A stretch of 64,000 bases of DNA from Halobacteriales archaeon (lineage in GTDB: Archaea; Halobacteriota; Halobacteria; Halobacteriales; SKNY01). Position numbers and translations under genes: made by a program. Location: assembly GCA_007118975.1 (NCBI GenBank), contig SKQO01000004.1, positions 1-64,000 on the forward strand, written 5' to 3'. Each line of letters opens with the position of its first letter. Position 1 is the first letter of the stretch. Under the pieces are notes generated by a model. The model did no database searches and was not told the origin of the DNA. It saw nothing but the letters and a program-made list of their open reading frames with translations. Below are positions 25,540 through 35,047 of this stretch, piece after piece.

Positions 25540-26148
25540 TTACGAAAGGGCTCGCGTCGCGAGCACGAATCGTTGGAAGGCGGTGGCGTGTCCGACAACC
25601 GCCAATACCAGCAACAGCCAGCCCACGAGCGTCAGTCCAGCGACCGGGTCCGGAACGATGACCATGCTCGCGGTGATTACCGCGATAAGCGCTAGCCGAT
25701 CCGCCCGTCCGAGCAGCCCTCCGTAGACGCGATCCATACCGACTGCGATCGCCTGAGTCCCGAGATAGGATGTCATCAGGACGCCAGTAACGGCCAGAAA
25801 TCCGAGCGCATATTGCTCGACACCCGCTGCGATACCCCCCACAATCAGGATATCTGCATACCGATCGAAGACGTGATCGATCAGATCGCCCTGCGATGAT
25901 GCGACGTCCTGGCGCCGTGCGAGCGCCCCGTCGACCAGATCTAACGAGCCATTCAGAAACACCAGCACGGCCCCGACGGCAAACCACCCCGTGACTCGGC
26001 CCCCCAGGTAGAAGGCAATCCCCGCGGCCCCGGCGACTACGAGCGCCAACAGGCTGACGGCATTTGGCGACATTCCCAGTCGATCTGCCACCGTCGCCGT
26101 CGGTTCGATCACCCGGTCGGCCATGGGCCGAAGTCGATCCAGCGTCAT
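25540..26148 (-). CDS. CDP-alcohol phosphatidyltransferase, archaetidylinositol phosphate synthase-like
   Basis: 202 residues with several membrane helices. The signature DLVDGALARRQDVASSQGDL and the continuing IDHVFDRYAD is the D(x)2DG(x)2AR(x)8G(x)3D(x)3D motif that binds CDP and metal. The family makes polar head groups from CDP-archaeol; the AIP synthase role is inferred from similarity to haloarchaeal PgsA-type proteins, and other alcohol acceptors are possible. Its start overlaps the 3' end of the AK6 gene by 4 bp, so they are co-transcribed. Confidence 0.85.
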   Translation of the reverse strand: MTLDRLRPMADRVIEPTATVADRLGMSPNAVSLLALVVAGAAGIAFYLGGRVTGWFAVGAVLVFLNGSLDLVDGALARRQDVASSQGDLIDHVFDRYADILIVGGIAAGVEQYALGFLAVTGVLMTSYLGTQAIAVGMDRVYGGLLGRADRLALIAVITASMVIVPDPVAGLTLVGWLLLVLAVVGHATAFQRFVLATRALS

Positions 26149-26663
26149 TGGGACACATCACCGTTCGTTCGGTCGGCAACGGTCAGCAACTCGCCCGCGA
26201 TGGCAGCTGCGACAGCATCTGCCGCCTCCGCAACAGATCGTTCTGTCGTATCAATCTCGACGACGTGCTCGGGACCCAGCCCTTCGACGGCCTCGACGAG
26301 AATCACATCAAGTCGCTCGCTTTCGACGTTCTCTTCGATCGAGGCAGTCGCGGTCCCTTCCTCGTAGCGATCCTCGAGCCGTCTTCGGAGCTGCTCGGGT
26401 GCACACCGCAACACGATGGCGAGGTCCACGGGCATTCGGTGAGCGAGGTGCGACTCGATCAGGGCGTCATCGGAGAGATCGCTCGCCCAGGCGCGGATCG
26501 CATCAAGATCCGCGATCGCCGTCTCGCGTTCGTCGTCCCAGCCGCTGGTGAACCCCTCGGCCTCGATCACGTCGGTAAGGTGATACACCATCATATCAAG
26601 TGCAAGCGACCTCGCAATGGACGTCTTTCCCGTTCCCGGTGTCCCCGTGAGCGCCACCCTCAC
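26145..26663 (-). CDS. Adenylate kinase family protein (AK6/Fap7-like)
   Basis: 172 residues. The P-loop is MRVALTGTPGTGKTSIARSL; the LID-like part RRRLEDRYEEGTATASIEEN follows IVLRCAPEQLRRRLE. The short LID and the sequence order fit the AK6/Fap7 family, which in archaea and eukaryotes has adenylate kinase/ATPase activity tied to small-subunit ribosome maturation. The start overlaps the hisC stop by 4 bp, so it belongs to the hisC, AK6, AIPS run. Confidence 0.85.
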   Translation of the reverse strand: MRVALTGTPGTGKTSIARSLALDMMVYHLTDVIEAEGFTSGWDDERETAIADLDAIRAWASDLSDDALIESHLAHRMPVDLAIVLRCAPEQLRRRLEDRYEEGTATASIEENVESERLDVILVEAVEGLGPEHVVEIDTTERSVAEAADAVAAAIAGELLTVADRTNGDVSQ

Positions 26664-27745
26664 CGGTTGGCCACCTCCGCCGCCACTTCGTCGAGCGCCG
26701 TCGCGACTCCACGCGTCGCTTCCTGCCTGCCAATAGTAATCCGAATACAGGACGGCAAACCGAAACTAGTACAATCGCGGACGATGTACCCGCGCGGAAT
26801 CAATTGCGCTGCCACCCTCGACGCGTCGCCGACATCGACGAGTACAAAGTTCCCCTCGGAGGGCCATGTGTGGACGGATAATTCCTCCCCGAGGTACGTT
26901 CGACCCCATCGTGCCAGGTCGATTCCACGTTCGAGGTGCTCGCTTGCTCCGAGCGCCGCAACCCCCGCCCGGCACGCCAACTCATTGACCGCAAACGGCG
27001 TGTTGACCCGGATGTAGGCATCCCCCCACGCTTCCGGGACGAGGGCGTACCCGAGCCGCAGCCCGGCGAGGCCGTATGCCTTGGAAAAGCTCCGCAGCAC
27101 GGCGATATCGTCACGCCCATCGAGTAACTCGCGGGCTCCTCCGGTATCCGCGAACTCGCCGTAGGCCTCGTCGACGACCACGAGCGTCTCCTCGTCGGTC
27201 TGCTCGGCCAGCATTTCGAGCTCATCGAGCGCCATAGTTCGTCCGGTGGGATTGTGGGGACTCGTGACGTATACGATGCGATGACCGTCGTAGTCGCCGA
27301 GAACCCCCGGCGCAGTCATCTCGAAACCGGTCGACTGGGATAGCTCGTACGTGTCGACGTCTCCGTGGTGGAATCGCGCACTCATCCCGTAGTATGCAAA
27401 CCCCGGTCGCGGGACGAGCACGCGATCACCCGGCTCCAGGACGGCCCGCGAGAGATAATCCAGTGCACCGTCACCACCGCTCGCGACCCACACCTGCGAG
27501 CGATCGAGGTTCCAATGGTCCGCGAGCGCGTCCGTCAGTTCCAGGTGTGACGCCTTCGGGTACCGGTGGACGCTATCAACGTGCGAAGCGATCGCGTCGA
27601 TCGCCGCGTCGCTCGGCCCAAGGGGGTTCTCGTTCGACGAGAGCGTCACGAGATCGGCAGGGTCCATGCCGTGCGCCGCCGCTACCTCCTCGACACCCCG
27701 TCCCGGAACGTATTCCTGGTGGGACGAGAGGTCCCGCGGTTGCAT
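26660..27745 (-). CDS. hisC: Histidinol-phosphate aminotransferase
   Basis: 361 residues from ATG 27745. A fold-type I PLP enzyme: LVTLSSNENPLGPS, the Asn/Pro region VTSPHNPTGRTM, Asp/Tyr VVDEAYGEFA, the Schiff-base Lys in RSFSKAYGLAGLRLGY and Arg in CIRITIGR. It transaminates imidazole-acetol phosphate to L-histidinol phosphate. The track ORF start at 28006 overlaps the divergent MBL gene and is rejected. First gene of a three-gene minus-strand run. Confidence 0.92.
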   Translation of the reverse strand: MQPRDLSSHQEYVPGRGVEEVAAAHGMDPADLVTLSSNENPLGPSDAAIDAIASHVDSVHRYPKASHLELTDALADHWNLDRSQVWVASGGDGALDYLSRAVLEPGDRVLVPRPGFAYYGMSARFHHGDVDTYELSQSTGFEMTAPGVLGDYDGHRIVYVTSPHNPTGRTMALDELEMLAEQTDEETLVVVDEAYGEFADTGGARELLDGRDDIAVLRSFSKAYGLAGLRLGYALVPEAWGDAYIRVNTPFAVNELACRAGVAALGASEHLERGIDLARWGRTYLGEELSVHTWPSEGNFVLVDVGDASRVAAQLIPRGYIVRDCTSFGLPSCIRITIGRQEATRGVATALDEVAAEVANR

Positions 27746-27847
27746 GCGTGAGAGGACCGTCGGAATACCCTTAAGGCTGCGTATCTCCCGGTCTTTGAGG
27801 AAACTGGCAGGATTTTTGCGGCCGCCCTCCGTACCGTTCGACCGCAT

Positions 27848-28570
27848 ATGGAACTGACATGGCACGGCCACTCGACGTGGCAAGTCGTCGTAGACGAGAC
27901 ACGACTGTTGATCGACCCGTTTTTCGACAATCCCAAGACGTCGATACGCCCGGAGGACGTCCCGTCGCCGGATTATCTCCTCCTCACACACGGTCATGCC
28001 GACCACATCGCGGACGCCGGCTCGTTCGCCGAATCAACCGTGGTCTGTGGCACCCCCGAAATTGTCGGGTACGTCGGCGAGGAACACACCCCGCAGGAAA
28101 CTATCGGGATGAATATCGGCGGCACGGTCGAGTGTGGAGACGCCTACGTCACGATGGTCCAGGCGTATCACACGAACGGGATAAACACCGAATACGGGAT
28201 GGATGCCGGCATCCCGGCCGGATACGTGATCAGTGATACGGTGCCGACACAGGTGGCAGATGAGGAAAGCGTGACGTTCTATCACGCGGGAGACACGGCA
28301 CTGATGAGCGAGATGCGAGACGTGATCGGGCCGTACCTCGAACCCGACGCCGCTGCGCTCCCGATCGGTGATCACTTCACCATGGGCCCATGGCAGGCGG
28401 CGATCGCGGTTGACTGGCTCGACGTCGACATCGCGTACCCCCAACACTACGATACCTTCCCGCCGATCGAGCAGGATCCGAATGACTTCGCCCGCGAAGT
28501 AGCAGCGACCGGAAGCGATGCAACCGTAGAAATTCTCGACGCCGACGAGCCTGTCGCCCTCGACCCGTAG
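27848..28570 (+). CDS. UPF0173-type metal-dependent hydrolase (MBL fold)
   Basis: 240 residues. [20 protein letters not shown] is the typical UPF0173/UlaG-like start. The metal motif is [12 protein letters not shown] (HxHxDH); later metal ligands are in [18 protein letters not shown] and [13 protein letters not shown]. The product should be a cytoplasmic Zn or Mn hydrolase, substrate unknown. The promoter lies in the short gap to divergent hisC. Confidence 0.9.
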   Translation: MELTWHGHSTWQVVVDETRLLIDPFFDNPKTSIRPEDVPSPDYLLLTHGHADHIADAGSFAESTVVCGTPEIVGYVGEEHTPQETIGMNIGGTVECGDAYVTMVQAYHTNGINTEYGMDAGIPAGYVISDTVPTQVADEESVTFYHAGDTALMSEMRDVIGPYLEPDAAALPIGDHFTMGPWQAAIAVDWLDVDIAYPQHYDTFPPIEQDPNDFAREVAATGSDATVEILDADEPVALDP

Positions 28571-28627
28571 CAAACCCGACGCAGGAACGCCACCCTTTAC
28601 AGTGGCAGGCAGAGTGGGTTCGCACAC

Positions 28628-29020
28628 ATGCCCAAGGAAGTTACAACCGTCAGTGAGGAAGGCTTCGCGTCGACGAGCACCGTGCGGGACTTCGAGATTC
28701 ACCTCGACGCGACCGGTGAGGCGGCAGCCGACACCTTGGAGAGTCTCCTCGCAAGTTATGCCGCCTGTTACGTCCCGGCGCTGCGCGTCGGTGGCGAGCA
28801 GCGAGGTGTCGACGAACTCGGCGAGATCGAGATCTCGGTGACGGGTACGCTGAACAATGACGACAAACTCGATTCGATCAGTTTCGACGCGACTGTGGAA
28901 GCCGACCTCGACGAGGAGACGGCGAACGCGATTATCGACCGGGCAAACGCATTATGTAAAGTTCATGATGCAATGAAACCATCCCTGCACGCAGACGTAA
29001 CGCTGCACGGTGGTGCCTGA
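28628..29020 (+). CDS. OsmC family protein
   Basis: 130 residues. LESLLASYAACYVPALRVGG carries the first conserved Cys (YAAC) and ANALCKVHDAMKPSLHADV the second (ALC). The OsmC/Ohr family reduces organic or thiol-type peroxides by a Cys pair. The fold order (beta start, long helix, C-terminal Cys helix) is complete. It is followed after 16 bp by the DUF5799 gene. Confidence 0.9.
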   Translation: MPKEVTTVSEEGFASTSTVRDFEIHLDATGEAAADTLESLLASYAACYVPALRVGGEQRGVDELGEIEISVTGTLNNDDKLDSISFDATVEADLDEETANAIIDRANALCKVHDAMKPSLHADVTLHGGA

Positions 29021-29036
29021 CGGACGGAACCATCAC

Positions 29037-29483
29037 ATGTCCTCGTCAGGATCGGATCGCCGCCAACCGTGGGAGGATCACATCATCGCAGAGCGGATGG
29101 AAGTCGATCGGGAGTTCGCGGATCGTGTGGCTGCAGCGGGGCTATCGAATCAGAGCTGGGAACTGGTCATGACGGCTATCGACCTCGAAATCGTTGACCC
29201 CGAACGGCCCTCGGAGGCGACCCTCGTTGCGAAAACGCAGAATCTCGGGAGTGTGCTCCCGACGATCGCCTCGATAGAATCCCAGGGGCGCGCGGGAGCT
29301 CAATCCAACGGCGGCATTCTCGATACAATCATGTCGTTGTTCTCTGGCGGCGGAAGCGGTGATGCAAAACGTCGGGAAGTGACCGAACAACTCGCCAGCG
29401 AGTACACCGACCAGTTGCAGCGACGGCTCAAGGACGCCGGCAAATGGGAAACCGTTTGCAAGATGAGTGCGGGCGGCGACTGA
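29037..29483 (+). CDS. DUF5799-like haloarchaeal protein
   Basis: 148 residues from ATG 29037. DRRQPWEDHIIAERMEVDRE and FADRVAAAGLSNQSWELVMT, then IMSLFSGGGSGDAKRREVTE and a C-terminal helix LQRRLKDAGKWETVCKMSAG. I know it only as a haloarchaeal family (DUF5799 from memory) with no assigned role. It is soluble and cytoplasmic, 16 bp after OsmC, so probably co-transcribed. Confidence 0.7.
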   Translation: MSSSGSDRRQPWEDHIIAERMEVDREFADRVAAAGLSNQSWELVMTAIDLEIVDPERPSEATLVAKTQNLGSVLPTIASIESQGRAGAQSNGGILDTIMSLFSGGGSGDAKRREVTEQLASEYTDQLQRRLKDAGKWETVCKMSAGGD

Positions 29484-29573
29484 GGTACGAATGATACGAG
29501 GCGACAGGTCACGATCGGGGTGAAGACACCGTCCAAGGACAGAGCTTTGGGGATCGACAGCTTCGGCGCCCGT

Positions 29574-30065
29574 ATGGAGCCGCGCGAAGAGGTACTGGCC
29601 TTGCTCGCCGAGAACGCTCGTTACACGCTCGAGGACATCGCACGCATGACGGACCTCACCGCGGCAGAGGCAGAGGCCCTCATTGCGGAACTCGAGGACG
29701 AGGGCGTTATCGCCGGCTATCAAGCAGTGGTAAACTGGCGAGTTGCGGATCGAGAACGGGCACGCGCGGAGGTCGAACTCAACGTGACCCTCGATCGGGA
29801 AACAAGCTACGACGACATCGCCCGGCGGATCGCGGGGTTTCCCGAGGTCAAGACGCTGCAACTGGTCAGTGGTAACTACGACTTTCTCGCACGCGTGGAA
29901 GCCGGCTCGACGCGAGAGATATCTCGCTTCGTCAGCGAGCGGATCGCACCGGTCCCGGAGATCACGCAGACGGTCACCCATTTCGTGATGGACACCTACA
30001 AAGAACAGGGTATCCAGATGAACGGCGGGGGAGATGAGGACGACCGGCTGTCAATCTCACCATGA
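29574..30065 (+). CDS. Lrp/AsnC family transcriptional regulator
   Basis: 163 residues from ATG 29574. The N-terminal helix-turn-helix is VLALLAENARYTLEDIARMT and DLTAAEAEALIAELEDEGVI. The C-terminal RAM/ligand domain is TLQLVSGNYDFLARVEAGST, with the GxxD core. Such regulators bind amino acids or respond to nutrition. The aminotransferase start overlaps its stop by 4 bp, so it likely regulates amino acid transamination there. It could also act genome-wide. Confidence 0.9.
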   Translation: MEPREEVLALLAENARYTLEDIARMTDLTAAEAEALIAELEDEGVIAGYQAVVNWRVADRERARAEVELNVTLDRETSYDDIARRIAGFPEVKTLQLVSGNYDFLARVEAGSTREISRFVSERIAPVPEITQTVTHFVMDTYKEQGIQMNGGGDEDDRLSISP

Positions 30066-31243
30066 CGCAAAATCGAAGCCAAGACCGCGAACACCGGGCC
30101 ATCGAAGTCTCCGAGCGGGTCGCGGACGTTCCGCCCTCGGGGATCCGCCGATACTTCGAGCTCGCCGAAGAGGTCGAGGACATCATCTCCTTGGGTGTGG
30201 GCGAGCCGGATTTCAGCGCCCCCTGGGCCATCCGCGAGGCGGCGATCGCGTCGCTCGAGCGGGGGGCTACCTCCTACACCACCAACCGCGGATTGCGGTC
30301 CCTCCGAGAAGCGATCGAAACGTACGTTCACCGCCGGTTCGATCTCGGCTACAGTGCGGAGAACGAAGTACTGGTGACGACCGGTGCCAGCGAAGCGGTC
30401 GATCTCGCAATTCGTACGTTGGTTGACCCCGACGATGTCGTCGCCGTCGTGGAGCCGACGTATCTCTCCTACCGTCCGATCGGGCGGCTCACGGGCGCCG
30501 AGGTCATCGGAGTACCGACCGCTGTCGAAGACGACTTTCGGGTGACACCGGAGCGCCTCGCGGGGGCCGGGGCGGACGAGGCGGATGTGCTCGTCATGTG
30601 CTATCCGAATAATCCGACGGGGGCCGTGATGCAGATCGACGCGCTCAGACGGGTCGGGACCTTCGCCAGGGAACACGACCTGACCATCATCTCGGACGAG
30701 ATTTACGCGGAGTTGAGCTACGAGGACGACCACGTCTCGATCGCCTCGCTTCCTGGGATGCGCGAACGGACCGTGGTAATCAACGGCTTCTCGAAGGCGT
30801 TCGCAATGACAGGCCTTCGACTGGGATACGCCCTCGGCCCCGCCCACGTTATCGACGCCATGAACCGGATCCATCAGTACACGATGTTGTCCTCGCCGAC
30901 CACAGCCCAGCACGCCGCACTCGAAGGACTTCGATCCTGTCTGGATGAGGTCGGGTCGATGCGCCAGTCGTACGATCGACGCCGAAAGTTCGTGCTTGCG
31001 CGCCTCGCGGAGCTGGGCATCGACTGTTTCGAGGCAAAGGGAGCGTTCTACGTCTTTCCACGATGTCCCTGGCCGGACGAAGAGCGGTTCGTCGAATCAC
31101 TTCTCGAAGAAGAACAGGTCGCAGTCGTCCCGGGGCACGTGTTCGGCGAAAGCGGCGACGGACACCTCAGAGTCTCCTATGCGACGAGCCTGGAGCAACT
31201 CCGCGAGGCGATGAGCCGGCTCGAACGGTTCCTGGCGGAGTGA
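30062..31243 (+). CDS. PLP-dependent aminotransferase (aspartate aminotransferase-like)
   Basis: 393 residues. Fold-type I: IISLGVGEPDFSAPWAIREA, CYPNNPTGAVMQID, IISDEIYAELSYEDDHVSIA, the Lys in VINGFSKAFAMTGLRLGYAL, and Arg in HLRVSYATSLEQ. The order of motifs suits class Ib aspartate/aromatic transaminases. Substrate is not fixed by motifs. Overlap with an Lrp regulator indicates one operon. It is convergent with purL. Confidence 0.92.
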   Translation: MTQNRSQDREHRAIEVSERVADVPPSGIRRYFELAEEVEDIISLGVGEPDFSAPWAIREAAIASLERGATSYTTNRGLRSLREAIETYVHRRFDLGYSAENEVLVTTGASEAVDLAIRTLVDPDDVVAVVEPTYLSYRPIGRLTGAEVIGVPTAVEDDFRVTPERLAGAGADEADVLVMCYPNNPTGAVMQIDALRRVGTFAREHDLTIISDEIYAELSYEDDHVSIASLPGMRERTVVINGFSKAFAMTGLRLGYALGPAHVIDAMNRIHQYTMLSSPTTAQHAALEGLRSCLDEVGSMRQSYDRRRKFVLARLAELGIDCFEAKGAFYVFPRCPWPDEERFVESLLEEEQVAVVPGHVFGESGDGHLRVSYATSLEQLREAMSRLERFLAE

Positions 31244-31297
31244 CAACCTTCACAGAGGTCATCTCGCGGACAAAGGGAAATCCCTGGGCCGTCTGCG

Positions 31298-33433
31298 TCA
31301 GCTCAGGGTAATTGGTTCCCCATCAAGCGTTCGATCGATCACAGCCCGCATTTCAGTGAGTTCTTCGACATCGAACTCCACTTCGCCGTCACGACACGTC
31401 ACCGAGAGGCTTCCGTCGAGGGTCGAACTCCCGACAGTTGTGGTAGGTACGATGCCCTCGAGTGTCTCGTGAACAGTCGCGGGCGCCGTGGTCTCGACGA
31501 CCGTGCGACCGGGGGTCTCGGAAACAAGCGCCCGCACATCCTCGTCGATGGTAACTGAAACACCGGCATCCGAGGAGACCATCTCGGCGAGCGTGACTGC
31601 CAACCCGCCGTGACTGACGTCGTGAACGGCGAGCGTGGAATCCGCTACGGCGGCTTCTTGCAGCCCCGCCACCAATGCAGCGGGCGCCGTCGGCAACGTG
31701 GGGAAGTCGTCGTATCCCCCGCGTTCCGCAAGTATTTCTGAACCTCCCAGGGCCGTCGTCGGCTCGCCCACGAGCACGAGATCGTTGCCGCCTTCGACTT
31801 CGTGCGGGGGCACCGAGAAATTCCCCGTGACGCCGAACATCGCGAGCGTCGGCGTCGGCGGAACGGGTCCGGTGGGCGAGTCGTTGTACAGGGAGACGTT
31901 ACCGCCGACGACCGGGACCTCGAGCGCGGCGCACATGTCGGCCAGCCCGTCTATGGCCCGAGAGAAACCGTGGTAGACGGTCGGACGTTCGGGATTACCA
32001 CCGTTGATACAGTCGACCGCCGCCAGCGGTGTCGCCCCTTTGGCTGCAAGGTTGGTCGCCACTTCGAGTGCCACGGCCCGAGCGCCGTCGAAGGGAGCCA
32101 CCGCCGTCCACTTGGGCTCGCTTCCTGCGGCGAGTGCCAGGCCCTGCCCGGTTTCCCGGATCGCAAGGAGTGCGGCATCGTCCCCGGGCCGTCTGGCGGT
32201 ACGAATACCCACCTCGTGGTCGTATTGGCGAAACACCCACTCCTTGGCGGCCGTATTGGGGCTCTCGATGACGGTGGACAGCGTTTCCCGAAGCGGCAGC
32301 TCCGGTACGTCGATCGGCGGCGCTTCAGGAACTTCGGTAGGCAGGTCGTTCATCGGTGCACCGTCTGCCAGGAAGGACGCAGGGACGTCGACGACCGTCT
32401 CTCCTTCGAACGTGCACCGGTACCGCCCATCGTCGGTCACCTCGCCGATCACGGAGCTGGCCAGGTCGTATCGATCCGCAATCGAACGGACGGTTTCGAC
32501 GTGTTCCGGCCGGACTTCATAGCACATCCGCTCTTGGGACTCCGCAAGCAGCAACTCCAGACCGGTCATGTTCGGCTCCCGCTGGTGTAGCCGATCCAAG
32601 GTGATCGCCGCCCCGGTTTCGCCTTGCGCGACCATCTCGCTGGTCGCCCCGCCGAGGCCGGCAGCACCGAGATCACGGGCGGCCTCCACGACCCCTTCGT
32701 CCAGCAGCGCCTCGTTTGCTTCGATCAACAGCTTCTCCGTGTACGGGTCGCCCACTTGTACCGCGGGGCGGTCCTCCGTTTCCGCATCCTCGTCGAGGTC
32801 CTCGCTCGCGAAGCTCGCGCCACCGAGACCGTCACGTCCAGTGGCGTTGCCCACGATCACGAGTTTGTTCCCGGGCGTGGTCGCCGCGGCGCGGAGCAGG
32901 CGGTCCGCGGATACCAGCCCGACACACGCGACGTTCACCAGTGGATTGCCTTCATAGCGCCCGTCGAAGTGTACGCTCCCCGTCACGGTCGGCACACCGA
33001 TGGCATTGCCGTAGTCCGCGATCCCTTCCACCACCCCTTCGAAAAGATACTGGGCGTGTTCGTCGGTGAACTCCCCGAAATACAGACAATCGGCCAGCCC
33101 GATGGGATAGGCACCCATCGAAAGGATATCCCGTACGATCCCCCCGACGCCCGTCGCGGCGCCGTCGTACGGATCGACATAGGAAGGGTGGTTGTGGCTT
33201 TCAATCCCGAGCGCGAGGTACCACTCGTCCGTCAGCCGGACGATCCCGGCATCGTCACCCGGGCCGACAACTACTTGCGAGCCGTCCGTTTCGAAGGCGT
33301 CGAGCAACGGCCGTGAGGACCGGTATGCACAGTGTTCACTCCAGAGGTTCTCGAACAAGGCGGCCTCGGCATCGGTTGGAGCACGCCCGAGTTCGTCCTC
33401 CACTAATCGGCGGTCATCGGGGGCCAACGCCAT
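31298..33433 (-). CDS. purL: Phosphoribosylformylglycinamidine synthase subunit PurL
   Basis: 711 residues from ATG 33433 ([20 protein letters not shown]); the family start fits better than the upstream 33472. [38 protein letters not shown] and [20 protein letters not shown] (ESHNHP active site) are followed by [17 protein letters not shown] and a second AIRS-like half ending at [17 protein letters not shown]. It converts FGAR plus glutamine-derived ammonia and ATP to FGAM. It needs PurS and PurQ, which are not in the window. Confidence 0.95.
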   Translation of the reverse strand: MALAPDDRRLVEDELGRAPTDAEAALFENLWSEHCAYRSSRPLLDAFETDGSQVVVGPGDDAGIVRLTDEWYLALGIESHNHPSYVDPYDGAATGVGGIVRDILSMGAYPIGLADCLYFGEFTDEHAQYLFEGVVEGIADYGNAIGVPTVTGSVHFDGRYEGNPLVNVACVGLVSADRLLRAAATTPGNKLVIVGNATGRDGLGGASFASEDLDEDAETEDRPAVQVGDPYTEKLLIEANEALLDEGVVEAARDLGAAGLGGATSEMVAQGETGAAITLDRLHQREPNMTGLELLLAESQERMCYEVRPEHVETVRSIADRYDLASSVIGEVTDDGRYRCTFEGETVVDVPASFLADGAPMNDLPTEVPEAPPIDVPELPLRETLSTVIESPNTAAKEWVFRQYDHEVGIRTARRPGDDAALLAIRETGQGLALAAGSEPKWTAVAPFDGARAVALEVATNLAAKGATPLAAVDCINGGNPERPTVYHGFSRAIDGLADMCAALEVPVVGGNVSLYNDSPTGPVPPTPTLAMFGVTGNFSVPPHEVEGGNDLVLVGEPTTALGGSEILAERGGYDDFPTLPTAPAALVAGLQEAAVADSTLAVHDVSHGGLAVTLAEMVSSDAGVSVTIDEDVRALVSETPGRTVVETTAPATVHETLEGIVPTTTVGSSTLDGSLSVTCRDGEVEFDVEELTEMRAVIDRTLDGEPITLS

Positions 33434-33527
33434 TGTATGTGGCTCAATCGGAGCCAGTAAATCGCTTTCCATGTCGGGAGTCGACGCATCGATCGGTTTT
33501 TCCAGCGGTGTCGGCAATTTCGCCGTA

Positions 33528-34214
33528 GTGCTGGCCGCCGAACTCCACACCCACTCCGCCGCGTCCCACGACGGCCGTGATCCAGTCGATCTCCTGTTAC
33601 GACAGGCAGCGGCCGTCGATCTGGACGCGATCGCCATTACCGACCACGATCGGATGGCAGGGAGTCGGGAGGCTCAGGCAATCGGGCCGGACTACGGGCT
33701 CATGGTCATTCCGGGGATCGAGATCAGCACGGCCGCCGGCCACGTCATCGGACTGGGGATCAACGAACGGATCCCGCGAGGGCTGTCTTACGGCGAAACG
33801 CTCGACCGGATTCGCGAACAGAGTGGCATTGCGATCATTCCACACCCGTTTCAACCCTCCAGACACGGTGTGGCACCTAACGTCACCCGGGACGAGCTCG
33901 CTGCGGCTGACGCGATAGAAGTGTACAACTCTCGGCTTCTGACCGGACGCGCAAACCGGAAAGCCGAGGCATTCGCAACATCCCGCTCGCTGCCGATGAC
34001 CGCGGGGAGCGACGCCCACATCAGCGAGATGGTTGGACAGGCGGTCACCTTCGTCGATGCCGAACCCAGCGAGGGCATTGCCGGCGTGTTGTCGGCGATT
34101 GCCGCCGGCGAGACGATCGTCGATGGCAAACGGACGCCGTGGCGTATCAGCCTGCGACAGGCGGCCGGTGGTATGCGACGGCGAATCCATCGCAGGGCGA
34201 TGGACTGGTGGTAG
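33528..34214 (+). CDS. PHP domain-containing phosphoesterase
   Basis: About 228 residues. [20 protein letters not shown] (HxH motif), [17 protein letters not shown] (TDHD), [19 protein letters not shown] (Glu/His), [12 protein letters not shown] and [14 protein letters not shown] (SDAH) are the metal ligands in order. Family members are metal-dependent phosphoesterases. GTG 33528 gives the usual short N-terminus and leaves about 95 bp to divergent purL for promoters; ATG 33471 would add 19 residues. Substrate unknown. Confidence 0.85.
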   Translation: MLAAELHTHSAASHDGRDPVDLLLRQAAAVDLDAIAITDHDRMAGSREAQAIGPDYGLMVIPGIEISTAAGHVIGLGINERIPRGLSYGETLDRIREQSGIAIIPHPFQPSRHGVAPNVTRDELAAADAIEVYNSRLLTGRANRKAEAFATSRSLPMTAGSDAHISEMVGQAVTFVDAEPSEGIAGVLSAIAAGETIVDGKRTPWRISLRQAAGGMRRRIHRRAMDWW

Positions 34215-34217
34215 CCA

Positions 34218-34694
34218 CTATCCCGAGGCGGCAGCTGCTTCGATTGCCTCGGTGCCGAGTACGGCGACGTCCGGATCGATTCGAGTTTCGTTCTCGAGCT
34301 GTTCTGCTGTGAACCACTCCCAGGCGTCCGCAGGTGCTTCGTCGCGGCCGAGGGGTGAGACGGCCCTGTCTGCGGTGGTCCCATGGTAAATGAGATCGAT
34401 GTGCTGGTGGCCGACAGCCCCCTCGTGGACGTTGATATCCTCGAGCATCACACGCGCCGGCCGTGGAATGGCTCTGGCAGTTTCGGAGGTGGGCCCATTT
34501 GTGTCCTGGACGAGATCTACCTCGAGCCCTGTTTCTTCGACTGCCTCCCGCAAGGCGGTTCGGTGGGGCAACTCGTCCCGATCCACATGCCCACCGGGTG
34601 GCAACCACATGTCCAGTCGAGGGTGACGGTGGAGGACTGTCGCCCCCGCGTTGACGACATAGATCGTCGCAGTGAAGTGACGAGTCGTTTCCAT
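34218..34694 (-). CDS. NUDIX hydrolase
   Basis: 158 residues. GGHVDRDELPHRTALREAVE followed by ETGLEVD is a complete Nudix box (Gx5Ex7REUxEExGU). The start METTRHFTATIYVV and LHRHPRLDMWLPPGGH are typical. The family hydrolyses nucleoside diphosphates linked to another group; the substrate is unknown. Convergent with the PHP gene (3-bp gap); divergent from gatC. Confidence 0.92.
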   Translation of the reverse strand: METTRHFTATIYVVNAGATVLHRHPRLDMWLPPGGHVDRDELPHRTALREAVEETGLEVDLVQDTNGPTSETARAIPRPARVMLEDINVHEGAVGHQHIDLIYHGTTADRAVSPLGRDEAPADAWEWFTAEQLENETRIDPDVAVLGTEAIEAAAASG

Positions 34695-34768
34695 GACTGG
34701 CGAGTGTATCGGCCGGTGGCATAAACCCGATCGAAACGCTTACTCGGGGATCACGGCAGGTATCCACC

Positions 34769-35047
34769 ATGAGCGATCCCACGGTCGAGCCAGAGGATGT
34801 TCGCCACGTGGCCGAGCTCGCCCGGATCGACCTCTCCGAGGCGGAAATCGAGGCGTTTCGTGAGGAGTTCGAGGCGATTCTGGAGTACTTCGAGCGACTC
34901 GAATCGGTACCCGCTGTCGATGCCACGGAGACGGATCGAAACGTGTTGCGGCCGGATGAGCCCCGGCCCTCGCTGTCCCAGGAGGCGGCTCTCGAGAACG
35001 CGGAGGAAACGGAGGACGGATACATCAAGGGCCCCCGCGTGTCATGA
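34769..35047 (+). CDS. gatC: Glutamyl/aspartyl-tRNA amidotransferase subunit GatC
   Basis: 92 residues. VRHVAELARIDLSEAEIEAF, FEAILEYFERLESV, then DATETDRNVLRPDEPRPSLS and a C-terminal DGYIKGPRV is the standard GatC order. It bridges GatA and GatB in the tRNA-dependent amidotransferase. The gatA ATG overlaps its stop. gatB is not in the window, as is usual for dispersed archaeal gatB. Confidence 0.95.
   Translation: MSDPTVEPEDVRHVAELARIDLSEAEIEAFREEFEAILEYFERLESVPAVDATETDRNVLRPDEPRPSLSQEAALENAEETEDGYIKGPRVS

Noticed and set aside
24959-26179. 406-codon version of the Mbf1 ORF
   Set aside because: The extra N-terminal 230 residues are antisense/out-of-frame to the CDP-alcohol transferase and are Arg/Ser/Gly-rich; the real start is ATG 25486.
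26064-27017. 317-codon plus-strand ORF opposite AK6 and hisC
   Set aside because: Antisense to two well-supported genes with intact catalytic motifs; long open antisense frames are common in high-GC DNA.
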